Shown here piece by piece: positions 52,937-61,785 of a stretch of 64,000 bases of DNA. Positions within the stretch are counted from its first letter, which is position 1. Every line of letters begins with the position of its first letter. The notes under the pieces are model-generated. The model was not told the DNA's origin, ran no database searches, and saw only the letters and a program-made list of their open reading frames with translations. The position numbers and the translations under genes are program-made. Origin of the DNA: Collinsella sp. (GTDB taxonomy: Bacteria > Actinomycetota > Coriobacteriia > Coriobacteriales > Coriobacteriaceae); the NCBI GenBank assembly GCA_019414445.1, contig DXMA01000003.1, positions 62,001 through 126,000 on the forward strand, given 5' to 3'.

Positions 52937-53749
52937 CTAGCACGCACCCTTTCCCGTGATCACTTCGATGATGGTGAGAGCGATAATTCTCAAATCGGTG
53001 AGGAGCCCGCGTCGCGCAATGTATTCCAGGTCGCGACGAACCATCCCGTCGAATCCGGTCGAGTTGCGCTCCGTAACCTGCCACCAGCCGGTAATTCCCG
53101 GCTTCACGGCCAGGCGCTGCAGGTCGTATTCCGTGTACTCGGCCACCTCATTCGGCAGCGGCGGACGCGGGCCCACCACGGACATCTGACCCAGAAAGAC
53201 GTTCAGGAACTGCGGGAACTCGTCGATCGAGTGCTTGCGGATGAACTTGCCGATTTTCGTTACGCGGGGGTCCTCCCTCATCTTGAACATGGCACCGGCG
53301 ATCTCGTTCTGCTCCTTGAGCTCGGCCAGGCGCTCGTCGGCATCCCTGTACATGGAGCGGAACTTCCACATGCGGAAGGTGGTCAGGCTGCCGTCGGGGC
53401 GGGTCTGACCAACGCGGATCTGGCTGTAAAACGGGTTGCCCTCGCTCTCCAGGCGGATGGCGGCGGCCAACACCAGACCGGGGATCGCGATGAGGACGAG
53501 TACAACACCGCTGAAAACGATATCAAACGTGCGCTTTATGGCCCGGTAGGCCAGGCGCGAGTTGTCCCAGTCCATGATGGATTGCATGGCCCTGTAGCTG
53601 GCGGCGCCCTCACGCCGGTCCATGGCCTGAGAAATGAGCACTGCCCCCGCAGGCGCATCCGTTGCAAATTGAGTTTTATCCGACACGTTTTCTTCCAAGA
53701 CTTCGTCCCCGGGTCGGGGATCCTCCCTGTTCTGTGTAGCGGTCGCCAA
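52937..53749 (-). CDS. Priming sugar-1-phosphate transferase (PHPT family, WbaP/EpsL-like)
   Basis: This 270-aa membrane enzyme attaches the first sugar phosphate to undecaprenyl phosphate. Features are an N-terminal hydrophobic reentrant helix (FDIVFSGVVLVLIAIPGLVL), FRMWKFRSMYRDAD, the catalytic HSIDEFPQFLNVFLGQMSVV segment, GPRPPLPNE, KPGITGWWQV. It starts 3 bases after the LoaP-like gene and is the first biosynthetic gene of the locus. Confidence 0.92.
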   Translation of the reverse strand: MATATQNREDPRPGDEVLEENVSDKTQFATDAPAGAVLISQAMDRREGAASYRAMQSIMDWDNSRLAYRAIKRTFDIVFSGVVLVLIAIPGLVLAAAIRLESEGNPFYSQIRVGQTRPDGSLTTFRMWKFRSMYRDADERLAELKEQNEIAGAMFKMREDPRVTKIGKFIRKHSIDEFPQFLNVFLGQMSVVGPRPPLPNEVAEYTEYDLQRLAVKPGITGWWQVTERNSTGFDGMVRRDLEYIARRGLLTDLRIIALTIIEVITGKGAC

Positions 53750-53752
53750 CAG

Positions 53753-54307
53753 CTAGGCGATCGCCTTTTTAAGGTTTCGCATTACGCGCTGCTCGGCCGA
53801 AAGCACTGCAAGGCCAACGCGCGTAGTTACGCGTCGGCCGCATAGGTCGAGCTCCAGATAAGCAGTGCTCTTGCGTCTGTTAATGGTTTTGATAAGGCCT
53901 TCGTGGCCCAACAGCGGACCAGCCGTAACTACGACCTGGTCGCCGTCTTTTAGGGCCTCGCTCATGGGTACTACGCGGTCTCCCCTATGCGTAAATCCGC
54001 CAATAAGCTGGGCCTCTTCTTTTGCCAGCGGCACAAACTGACCGTCCTGGGCAAGCACCCGGGCAAAGTCGTCCATGCGCAGCAGATACTGTTGCACGGT
54101 GCGGGGATCTGCCGTATCGCAGATAAGATATCCGGGAAAAAGCGGCTTGGTCGTATTGACCCATTCGCCGTGTACTTTGATCTCGGTTTGAAATTGGGGA
54201 TAAAAGAGCTCCTGCATGGCGCCCGCTGGCACCACACGCTCGATGCGCTCGCGCATTACGTCTTCGCGACCGTTAATGACCTGAATCACATACCAGACGA
54301 GCACCAC
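53753..54307 (-). CDS. NusG-like transcription antiterminator (LoaP/RfaH type)
   Basis: This 184-aa NusG paralogue has an N-terminal NGN domain (WYVIQVINGREDVMRERIE, FYPQF, KPLFPGYLICDT) and a C-terminal KOW (LKDGDQVVVTAGPLLGHEG). As first gene of a polysaccharide locus it probably prevents premature termination of this long operon, as LoaP, RfaH and UpxY do. GTG 54307 has AAGGGGG before it. The gene shows a housekeeping-like base composition. Confidence 0.85.
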   Translation of the reverse strand: MVLVWYVIQVINGREDVMRERIERVVPAGAMQELFYPQFQTEIKVHGEWVNTTKPLFPGYLICDTADPRTVQQYLLRMDDFARVLAQDGQFVPLAKEEAQLIGGFTHRGDRVVPMSEALKDGDQVVVTAGPLLGHEGLIKTINRRKSTAYLELDLCGRRVTTRVGLAVLSAEQRVMRNLKKAIA

Positions 54308-55030
54308 CCCCTTGCTGTCTTACGTGTGGCTCACGGGGTTTGGGTATGGCTTCGCCAGGGCGCTTATGCGCGAAGGCGCTCCATATTCAAACCCTGAGCC
54401 CAGTCAGACAAGCACGTGGCTCTGCCCCACCGTGAACGGTATGTATAAGCGCAGTTGCTAGAGATGCGGCTGTGTATCGCAAAAAGACCGCGTCTCCAGC
54501 TGGCTGCATGCGAATCAGTCAAGCGGGAACAAAACTGGACCGCACGCAAACAGCTGTAAAACTGCTTCTTATTGGCATGCATGCTAATAATTGCATCATG
54601 GAATTACCCAATACAAATTAATAACGTCGCATAACTTCTTTATTGGAGCTCGTGGTGTTTCTGGCACCGCCGTTACGGCCGGATGCTGATCGACCCTGCG
54701 CTTAGCGACTTGCTGGAGCCGCGAGCACAGTTGAACTCATGTAACGTTAAGTATCCTAGCACAAGCTGGTAACGAAACTGATTTGGCTTGTGGTGGACAA
54801 CATATCGTTCATTTAGCGTGTTCAAGGGTGTTGTTTTGGAATGTTGTTCACGTTGGCGCAGGTTATTGTGGTGCTGGCAATAATTGGGAGCGTTCCTGAA
54901 GCCCAACTGAAGCAGCGAGCTGCACTGGTAATTGCGTTTGGATAACAAACTATGTACAGACATGGGAAATAAATTGTGCAACTTTTTGTTGATGTGGGTA
55001 TGGGTTTGTGGCGCGAGGTATTTTGGCATG
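54308..55030. other. Long 5' region of the polysaccharide locus
   Basis: There is no gene with a ribosome binding site. On the minus strand this is the leader and promoter region of the locus, where a LoaP-like protein could be recruited. A CTTCGC / GCGAAG hairpin lies near 54352-54380. I do not see a clear ops-like element. Confidence 0.45.
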
Positions 55031-55056
55031 AAAAAAGCCTTCGGAATTCCGAAGGC
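55031..55056 (-). terminator. Terminator after tRNA-Ala, copy 3
   Basis: The perfect palindromic stem GCCTTCGG-AATT-CCGAAGGC is followed on the minus strand by TTTTTTC, 15 bases after the tRNA. Confidence 0.8.
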
Positions 55057-55070
55057 CTTTACATTCACGA

Positions 55071-55146
55071 TGGTGGAGACGAGGGGAATCGAACCCCTGA
55101 CCTCTTGACTGCCAGTCAAGCGCTCTCCCAGCTGAGCTACGCCCCC
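55071..55146 (-). tRNA. tRNA-Ala (GGC), copy 3, CCA encoded
   Basis: It has the same body as the copies at 25431 and 25962 but encodes ACCA at the 3' end. The anticodon loop is CTGGCAG (GGC) and the G3:U70 pair is present. A TATAGTAT element lies upstream on the minus strand. Confidence 0.92.
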
Positions 55147-55216
55147 GTGACGAGGAGATACTATAGGAGAAGTTGGCGCGACGTGCAAGGACTTTTTTGG
55201 GTCAGATTATAAATGC

Positions 55217-55867
55217 CTATTGATATAGGTAAGATATGGCGGTGCCGGTGTGGACTTGGATCGTGGCTGTTGACCTGACGACGTTGCTAATGCCCGTGTC
55301 GGCCAACAAGCCCAGCGGGGCGTGATCTAGTTCCCATTCTAGGCCGTGTTCGCTTACCTCTGTATTGGGGGCAATGGCGATGATGGAGAACGTCTTGTCC
55401 TCGGCGCTCTCGATGGTCCACGACTCACCTCCGTGAAGGATGCGGGCGACCACCTTGTCCTCGACAATCCAGACAGGGGCATCCTCGTAACCCGCGAGCA
55501 GCCCCAGTACGGATAGCGCCATATCAGGACGACCGCCAGTGGCGCAGGTCGTAACCACCTCGGCACCCGGCCAGCGACGGCGGACGGAATCGAGCGCCAG
55601 CGCCAGATCGGTATAGTCCTTGTAGGGGTCGCGGCGCTCCACCTCAAAGGCTTCGGCGGCATCGACTAGTGCGCGACCCGCATCACTCACCGTGTCGGCA
55701 TCCCCCACATACACGTCGCAGCCCAGCCCCGCGCCCAACAGCGCATCGAGACCGCGGTCCACGGCGACAACGTGATCGCACTCCCCTGCTAGCCTACGCA
55801 ACAGATCCGCGCTCGCCACCACGGGCGAGCCGCAGACCACTAATACCTTGCAAGCCACGGGCCTCAC
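55217..55867 (-). CDS. thiN: Thiamine pyrophosphokinase
   Basis: ThiN converts thiamine to thiamine diphosphate. The 216-aa protein shows VVAVDRGLDALL, VYVGDADTV, the motif PYKDYTDLALAL and GGRPDMALSVLGLL, and a C-terminal beta domain with GLEWEL. The usual GGR-x-DH is GGRPDM here. GTG 55867 follows the HAD-gene stop with AAGG upstream, so the two are coupled. Confidence 0.9.
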   Translation of the reverse strand: MRPVACKVLVVCGSPVVASADLLRRLAGECDHVVAVDRGLDALLGAGLGCDVYVGDADTVSDAGRALVDAAEAFEVERRDPYKDYTDLALALDSVRRRWPGAEVVTTCATGGRPDMALSVLGLLAGYEDAPVWIVEDKVVARILHGGESWTIESAEDKTFSIIAIAPNTEVSEHGLEWELDHAPLGLLADTGISNVVRSTATIQVHTGTAISYLYQ

Positions 55868-56557
55868 CTAGCCTTCAAACGAAAGCACACGGTCAAGGTC
55901 CAGCTCTTCATAGATGTCGATAAAGATGTCGCAGTTGGCACGCACCTCGTCGCGCTCCATACGGCCGTGCGGGTCATAGATGCCCACGCGCTTAAAGCCG
56001 GCGGTGCCAGAGCTCTTAAGGCCAAAGACGGCGTCCTCAAACACCCATGCGCGTTCAAACTTATGCCCATGGCGCTCCTCCAGGCGGCGCAATGCCAGCT
56101 CATACACATCGGGGAACTGCTTGGAGCGTCCCGCCTCGCCGGTGGTGGTCACAAACTCCATGTAGGCATCGAGCCCGGCTCCCGCAAGCGCAGACTTAAC
56201 CAGCTCGGCCGGCGTGGACGTAGCCACACACATGGCAATGCCCGCCGCCTTCGCCTGCTCCAAAAATGCCAAGAGCCCCTCGCGCGGTGGCACCTTGGAG
56301 TAGCCATCGATCAGGATGTCGCTCAGCTCGCGATACAGCTCCTCGCCATTCGCTCCAATGCCCCAGGTGTCGTGGTAGGCCTGGCACTCGTCCTCGAGCG
56401 ACAAATGCTCAAATTGGGCAAAATCGTCGACCGTTACGTCAACTCCGTGGCGGTGCAATAACTCGGGCTGAGCATAGGCCCAAACGGGGGTGCTATTAAC
56501 CAGTGTTCCGTCGCAATCGAAAATAAAAGCGACATTGGGAGCAGCGGTCTGGGACAT
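55868..56557 (-). CDS. HAD-family phosphatase (beta-phosphoglucomutase-like)
   Basis: This 229-aa haloacid dehalogenase has motif I FDCDGTLVNST, a helical cap (about residues 20-85), motif II CVATSTP, a lysine near the middle (AGRSKQFPDVY) and motif III WVFEDAVFGL. It could act on a sugar phosphate or a nucleotide; the context (thiN, glycogen genes) does not decide. ATG 56557 has AAGG upstream. It is divergent from the glg operon. Confidence 0.85.
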   Translation of the reverse strand: MSQTAAPNVAFIFDCDGTLVNSTPVWAYAQPELLHRHGVDVTVDDFAQFEHLSLEDECQAYHDTWGIGANGEELYRELSDILIDGYSKVPPREGLLAFLEQAKAAGIAMCVATSTPAELVKSALAGAGLDAYMEFVTTTGEAGRSKQFPDVYELALRRLEERHGHKFERAWVFEDAVFGLKSSGTAGFKRVGIYDPHGRMERDEVRANCDIFIDIYEELDLDRVLSFEG

Positions 56558-56579
56558 AAACGAACCTTTCGATGTCAAA

Positions 56580-56667
56580 TGGTAAACATCCTGCTAAAAA
56601 TGTTTTACCAAACGTCAGACTAACAATCTTGAAACCCTAATTGGTAAAACTGTCAAGAGTTTTACCA
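56580..56667. promoter_or_regulatory. Two TGGTAAA / TTTACCA inverted repeats, candidate operator
   Basis: Repeat 1 (TGGTAAACAT at 56580-56589 and ATGTTTTACCA at 56600-56610) is imperfect. Repeat 2 (TGGTAAAAC at 56642-56650 and GTTTTACCA at 56659-56667) is perfect with an 8-base spacer. They lie in the divergent gap between the HAD gene and glgB. The pattern suggests sites for a LacI/GntR-like regulator of the glycogen operon. Confidence 0.5.
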
Positions 56668-56888
56668 TCGCAATTCTGCCAGTGGTCTAAACATGGCGCT
56701 CGCCGATTAAACACCGCCGCAAATCCACTTTTCTCCATAAAAGTAACGAACAGGTGTTATCGTATTTCGTGCCGAAAGTTCCACCGAGCACGCGAGGTGG
56801 AACGAATCATAGAACTATCGCCGTCCCTTCGATTCGTGCAGCCTTGGACCTTTCGCATCTAGTCACCAAGGCAACACGCTGCCGCGTC
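56668..56888. promoter_or_regulatory. Upstream region of the glg operon
   Basis: The region between the inverted repeats and glgB contains no gene of its own. The longer frame from 56754 is in frame with glgB but has no ribosome binding site and non-conserved sequence, so I treat it as leader. Confidence 0.4.
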
Positions 56889-59159
56889 ATGATGGGATCA
56901 AACGTGAGCGAAACAAAGCTAAAGCCAACGGCTAAAAAGCCCGCAACCCGTAAAGTCGCCCCGCACGCACCGGAGCTCACCAAGGACGATGTCTATCTAT
57001 TTGGCATCGGCACGTGGGAGCGCAGCTGGGAAAAGATGGGCGCGCACCCCGACACGCAGAACCGTACGCGCGGCTGGCGCTTTTGCGTTTGGGCGCCCGA
57101 TGTAAAGAGCGTGCATGTCATTGGCGAATTTAACGACTGGAATGAAGAAGCCAACCCGCTGGTGCCAGTGCATACGAGCGCTATTTGGGAAGGCTTTATT
57201 CCTGGCGCCGAGCAGGGCCAGCTCTATAAATACCTTATCGAGACCAACGAGGGTGAGAAGCTCTACAAGGCCGATCCGTATGCCTTTAAGGCCGAGTGCC
57301 CTCCGGGAACGGCGAGCGTGCTGTGGACCCTCGATGGCTACAAGTGGAACGACGCCGCATGGCTCAAGCGCCGTGCTGGCCACAACCACATGTCGCAGCC
57401 CCTTAACATCTACGAGGTGCATATTGGCTCGTGGAAGCGCCATGGCGACGCACCGCAGGGCGAGCCGGACGAGTACGGCAACTACCCCGGCCCCATGGAT
57501 CCCTTCCCCGCGCAACGCGGCGAGTTCTACACTTACGACGACCTGTCGGTGGAGCTCGTGGACTACGTGCGCGACATGGGCTACACGCATATCGAGGTCA
57601 TGCCGCTCATGGAGCATCCCTTCGACGGCTCCTGGGGCTACCAGACGACCGGCTACTATGCCGCCACGTCGCGCTATGGCGACCCGCAGCAACTCATGCA
57701 CTTTATCGATGCGTGCCACGAGGCGGGCATCGGTGTGATCATGGACTGGGTGCCCGGTGGTTTTTGCGCCGACTCCCACGGCCTTGCTACCTTTAACGGC
57801 CATATGCTGTTTGAGCACGAGATTCACCCCAACTGGGGCACGCACAAGTTCGACTTCGCCCGTGGCGAGGTCCGCTCCTTTCTGGTCTCCAACGTGTTGT
57901 ACTGGCTCGAGAACTTCCATGTTGACGGCATTCGCATGGACGGCGTGTCCAGCATGCTGTACCTCAACTTTGGCATCGATGATCCCGGCCAAAAGAAGTT
58001 CAACAAGTACGGTACCGAGGAGGACCTGGACGCCAGCGCGTTTATCCGCCAGGTCAACTGCGCTGTGGAGGCCCACTTCCCCGACGTGATGATGATGGCC
58101 GAGGAGTCCACCGCGTGGCCGCTCGTGACCTACCCGCCGCAAGACGGCGGCCTGGGCTTCCACTACAAGTGGGACATGGGCTGGATGAACGATACCCTGC
58201 ACTACATGCAGACCGATTTTCCGTGGCGCCCCGGCAACCACGGGCTGCTCACGTTCTCCATCATGTACGCCTTTACCGAGAACTTTATTTGCCCGCTGAG
58301 CCACGACGAGGTTGTGCACGGCAAGTGCTCGCTGATCGGCCGTATGCCGGGCGACTGGTGGCGCCAGTTTGCCGGCCTGCGCACGCTGGCCTTCTACCAG
58401 ATGACGCACCCCGGTGCCAAGCTCAACTTTATGGGCAACGAGATCGGCCAGTTTATTGAGTGGCGCTACTACGAGTCCATCCAGTGGTTCCTGACCGAGG
58501 AGTACGAGACCCACCGTCATCATCAGGCGTTTATCAAGGCGCTTAACCACCTGTACACTGCCGAGCCGGCCCTGTACGAGCGCGGCTACACCGACGACGG
58601 CTTTACCTGGATCGATGCGGACAACTCCAAGCAGTCCATCGTGAGCTTTGTGCGCCAGGGTGAGGACGTCGATGACGATCTGGTGATCCTGATCAACTTT
58701 GACCCGGCGAGCTACGAGAGCTTCCGTGTGGGCGTGCCGCGCGAGGGTGACTGGGAGGTCATCTTTGATTCCGACCGTCCCGAGTTTGGCGGCAGCGGCT
58801 ATGCCGGCGAGGAGCCCTACACCTGCTCGAGCGAGCCCTATCCCTGGAACGGGCAGATGGACTCCATCGAGATTAAGGTACCCGGCCTGGCAGGCGTGGT
58901 GCTTAAGCGCCGCGGTCCCAGCAGCTATATGCCGCCCGTGGTCGAGGAGCCCAAGGCTGCGCCCAAAAAGCGTATGTCTTCGGTGAAGCCCAAGCCTGCG
59001 GTTGCTAAGAAGGCTCCGGCTAAGGCCAAGGCTACGACGACCAAGGCCAAGGTTGCCGCAAAGCCCGCTGCTAAGGCCGCAGCCAAGAAACCGGCTGACA
59101 AAAAGGCCGCTACCAAGGCCAAGTCTGCTTCTGTTAAGCCGTCTGCCAAGGATGCGTAA
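56889..59159 (+). CDS. glgB: 1,4-alpha-glucan branching enzyme with Lys/Ala-rich tail
   Basis: GlgB makes alpha-1,6 branches in glycogen. The 756-aa protein has a CBM48 domain (VHVIGEFNDWNEEANPLVPV), then the GH13 barrel with MEHPFDGSWGYQTTGYYA, catalytic-region RMDGVSSMLYLN (Asp nucleophile), EESTAWP (acid) and CPLSHDEVVHGK. The nucleophile region reads DGVSSM rather than the usual DAVASM. The last 70 or so residues are an Ala/Lys/Pro-rich repeat tail (KPAVAKKAPAKAKA, KAAAKKPADKKAATKAK), unusual for GlgB. Start uncertain: ATG 56889 and 56892 are in frame, with no strong ribosome binding site. Confidence 0.9.
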   Translation: MMGSNVSETKLKPTAKKPATRKVAPHAPELTKDDVYLFGIGTWERSWEKMGAHPDTQNRTRGWRFCVWAPDVKSVHVIGEFNDWNEEANPLVPVHTSAIWEGFIPGAEQGQLYKYLIETNEGEKLYKADPYAFKAECPPGTASVLWTLDGYKWNDAAWLKRRAGHNHMSQPLNIYEVHIGSWKRHGDAPQGEPDEYGNYPGPMDPFPAQRGEFYTYDDLSVELVDYVRDMGYTHIEVMPLMEHPFDGSWGYQTTGYYAATSRYGDPQQLMHFIDACHEAGIGVIMDWVPGGFCADSHGLATFNGHMLFEHEIHPNWGTHKFDFARGEVRSFLVSNVLYWLENFHVDGIRMDGVSSMLYLNFGIDDPGQKKFNKYGTEEDLDASAFIRQVNCAVEAHFPDVMMMAEESTAWPLVTYPPQDGGLGFHYKWDMGWMNDTLHYMQTDFPWRPGNHGLLTFSIMYAFTENFICPLSHDEVVHGKCSLIGRMPGDWWRQFAGLRTLAFYQMTHPGAKLNFMGNEIGQFIEWRYYESIQWFLTEEYETHRHHQAFIKALNHLYTAEPALYERGYTDDGFTWIDADNSKQSIVSFVRQGEDVDDDLVILINFDPASYESFRVGVPREGDWEVIFDSDRPEFGGSGYAGEEPYTCSSEPYPWNGQMDSIEIKVPGLAGVVLKRRGPSSYMPPVVEEPKAAPKKRMSSVKPKPAVAKKAPAKAKATTTKAKVAAKPAAKAAAKKPADKKAATKAKSASVKPSAKDA

Positions 59160-59253
59160 CAAAACCGTTACAGCTGTAATTACCCGCCCCGCAGGGGCGT
59201 AGGATACAAGCCATAACCGTTCCGGGAGAAACATCCCCGGGGGAAAGGAACGT

Positions 59254-61680
59254 ATGAATAAGATCTTCGACAACAAGCAGGAGTTTACCGAGCTCTATCG
59301 CGATGCCGTCATGAGCATCAGCGGCAAGAGCGTCGAGGCCGCGAGCGACCTCGATCGCTTTAACGCCCTGGCCAAGCTCGTGGCCGAGAAGGCGCGCACC
59401 GTTGCCACCAAGAGTGACGCCCGCGCCACCGCCGAGGGCAAAAAGCGCGTGTACTACTTCTCGATCGAGTTTTTGATCGGTCGCCTGCTCGACAACTACC
59501 TGCTCAACTTTGGCGTGCGCGACATGGTCGCCGAGGCGCTCGATGACATGGGCTTCGACCTGTCCGTCATCGAGAACCAGGAGCCCGATCCGGCGCTGGG
59601 CAACGGTGGCCTGGGCCGTCTGGCTGCGTGCTTCCTGGATTCCATGGCAGCCGAGGGCATCGCCGGCTACGGCAACGGCATGCGCTACCGCTACGGCCTG
59701 TTTAAGCAGGAGATCGTCAACGGCAGCCAGGTGGAGTCCACCGACGAGTGGCTCACCCACGGCTATCCCTGGGAGGTCCGCCGTCAGGACAAGGCCGTGA
59801 CCATCAAGTTTGGTGGCCATGTTGAGGGCTTTGAGGAGGACGGCCGCACGTTCTACCGCACGGTGGACACGCAGGACATCCTGGCCGTGCCCTACGACAT
59901 CCCTGTGGTGGGCTATGCCGGTGAGACCGTCAACAAGCTGCGCGTCTGGGCCGCCGAGCCGGTCGAGGAGCACTTTGACCTGGAGGCCTTCAACCGCGGC
60001 GACTACGCCCTGGCCGATGCCGAGCGCGCCGAGGCCGAGGCCATCAGCGCCATCCTCTACCCCAACGACGCCGGCGAGCACGGCCGCCTGCTGCGCCTGA
60101 AGCAGGAGTACCTGTTTGTATCGGCCGGCATCTACAGCCTGCTCGACACCTTTGAGAAGGAGCACGGCGCGAACTGGGAGCTGCTGCCGCAGTTTGTGGC
60201 CATCCACACCAACGATACCCACCCCGCCATGTGCGGCCCCGAGCTTATGCGTATCCTCATCGACGAGAAGAAGCTTGAGTGGGACGACGCCTGGAACATC
60301 GTGACGCAGGTCGTGAGTTACACCAACCACACCATCCTGCCCGAGGCTCTGGAGAAGTGGCCCATCGGCACGTTCTCCAAGCTCCTCCCCCGCGTGTACC
60401 AGATCATCGACGAGATCAGCCGTCGTTGGCACGAGTCGTTCGACACCACGCAGGAGGGTTGGCAGGAGCGTCTGCGCCAGACCGCCATTCTGTGGGACGG
60501 CGAGATTCGCATGGCCAACCTGTCTGTGATCTGCAGCCACAGCGTCAACGGCGTGGCAAAGATCCACTCCGACATCATCAAGAACATCGTGCTCAAGGAC
60601 TTCTATGCCCTGACGCCCGAGAAGTTCAACAACAAGACCAACGGCATCTCGCACCGTCGCTTCTTTGCCGAGGCCAACCCCACCTACGCCAAGCTCGTGA
60701 CCGAGGCTATTGGCGATGGCTGGCTCAAAGACGCCTTTGAGCTTGAGAAACTCAAGGAGTTTAAGGACGACACCGAGTTCCTGAAGGCGGTGGGTGCCTC
60801 CAAGCGCGCTAACAAGGAACGCCTGGCCGCCTACGTCAAGGCCGAGACCGGTCTGGTTATCGACCCCAACACCGTCTTCGATGTCCAGGTAAAGCGCTTC
60901 CACGCCTATAAGCGCCAGCTCATGAACATCATGAAGGTGATGGACATCTACAACCGCCGCATCGCCGATCCTAACTTCCACGTGACGCCGACGACCTTCA
61001 TCTTTAGCGGCAAGGCTGCCTCGAGCTACACCTTTGCCAAGGAGACCATCCGCCTCATTAACTCCGTGGCCGACGTCATCAACAACGATGCCCGCGTCAA
61101 CGAGGTCATGAAGGTCTGCTTTATCCCCAACTTCCGTGTGAGCAACGCTCAGCTCATCTACCCCGCCGCCGAGATCTCGGAGCAGATCTCCACGGCCGGC
61201 AAGGAGGCCTCGGGCACGTCCAACATGAAGCTCATGATGAACGGCGCCATTACGCTGGGCACCCTCGACGGCGCCAACATCGAGATCGCCGACCTGGCCG
61301 GCCGCGAGAACGAGGCCATCTTTGGCCTGACCGCCCCCGAGGTCGAGCAGCTCTGGGCATCCAACAGCTACTTTGCGTGGGACACCCTCAACGGCGACCG
61401 CGAGCGTCTGGGCCGCGTGATGGACGAGCTCAAGGACAACACGTTTGCCGGCCTTTCGGGCAACTTCGAGAGCATCTACAACGAGCTCATGAACAACAAC
61501 GACCCCGACCTGGTCATGGCCGACTTCCGCAGCTACGTGGATGCATGGGAGGCGCTCACGAACAGCTACGGCGACCAGGAGACCTGGAACCGCAAGGCCC
61601 TGCTCAACACCGCCTCCTCCGGCTGGTTCTCGAGCGACCGCACCATTCGCGAGTACCGCGACGAGATCTGGCACGCGTAA
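59254..61680 (+). CDS. glgP: Glycogen/alpha-glucan phosphorylase
   Basis: GlgP releases glucose 1-phosphate from glycogen with PLP as cofactor. The 808-aa protein has GNGGLGRLAACFLDSMA near residue 110, HTNDTHPA, and the PLP-lysine segment EASGTSNMKLMMNGA followed by LGTLDGANIEI. ATG 59254 has AAAGGAA upstream, 94 bases after glgB. It is transcribed with the synthesis genes, so storage and use are under joint control. Long antisense ORFs over this gene are artefacts of high GC. Confidence 0.96.
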   Translation: MNKIFDNKQEFTELYRDAVMSISGKSVEAASDLDRFNALAKLVAEKARTVATKSDARATAEGKKRVYYFSIEFLIGRLLDNYLLNFGVRDMVAEALDDMGFDLSVIENQEPDPALGNGGLGRLAACFLDSMAAEGIAGYGNGMRYRYGLFKQEIVNGSQVESTDEWLTHGYPWEVRRQDKAVTIKFGGHVEGFEEDGRTFYRTVDTQDILAVPYDIPVVGYAGETVNKLRVWAAEPVEEHFDLEAFNRGDYALADAERAEAEAISAILYPNDAGEHGRLLRLKQEYLFVSAGIYSLLDTFEKEHGANWELLPQFVAIHTNDTHPAMCGPELMRILIDEKKLEWDDAWNIVTQVVSYTNHTILPEALEKWPIGTFSKLLPRVYQIIDEISRRWHESFDTTQEGWQERLRQTAILWDGEIRMANLSVICSHSVNGVAKIHSDIIKNIVLKDFYALTPEKFNNKTNGISHRRFFAEANPTYAKLVTEAIGDGWLKDAFELEKLKEFKDDTEFLKAVGASKRANKERLAAYVKAETGLVIDPNTVFDVQVKRFHAYKRQLMNIMKVMDIYNRRIADPNFHVTPTTFIFSGKAASSYTFAKETIRLINSVADVINNDARVNEVMKVCFIPNFRVSNAQLIYPAAEISEQISTAGKEASGTSNMKLMMNGAITLGTLDGANIEIADLAGRENEAIFGLTAPEVEQLWASNSYFAWDTLNGDRERLGRVMDELKDNTFAGLSGNFESIYNELMNNNDPDLVMADFRSYVDAWEALTNSYGDQETWNRKALLNTASSGWFSSDRTIREYRDEIWHA

Positions 61681-61714
61681 AGGCGCGCGAGCTCCCTTTG
61701 CCGCACGGCATTAC

Positions 61715-61746
61715 TCGACGGGCGTGACAGTGCGCCGCGCCCGTCG
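61715..61746. repeat. Hairpin between glgP and glgC
   Basis: Stem CGACGGGCG / CGCCCGTCG with a 12-base loop, and no T-run. It may stabilise or attenuate the transcript. Confidence 0.4.
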
Positions 61747-61785
61747 CTAATGGGTTAGGAACATCGATGACAGAAGGAGAAATCG

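Noticed and set aside
56997..59276. 759-aa frame antisense to glgB
   Set aside because: It has no protein-like motif and overlaps glgB completely.
59134..61674. 846-aa open frame antisense to glgP
   Set aside because: It lies fully over a complete, motif-bearing phosphorylase gene. Long antisense frames are expected in GC-rich genes with strong third-position bias, and no domain or ribosome binding site is visible.
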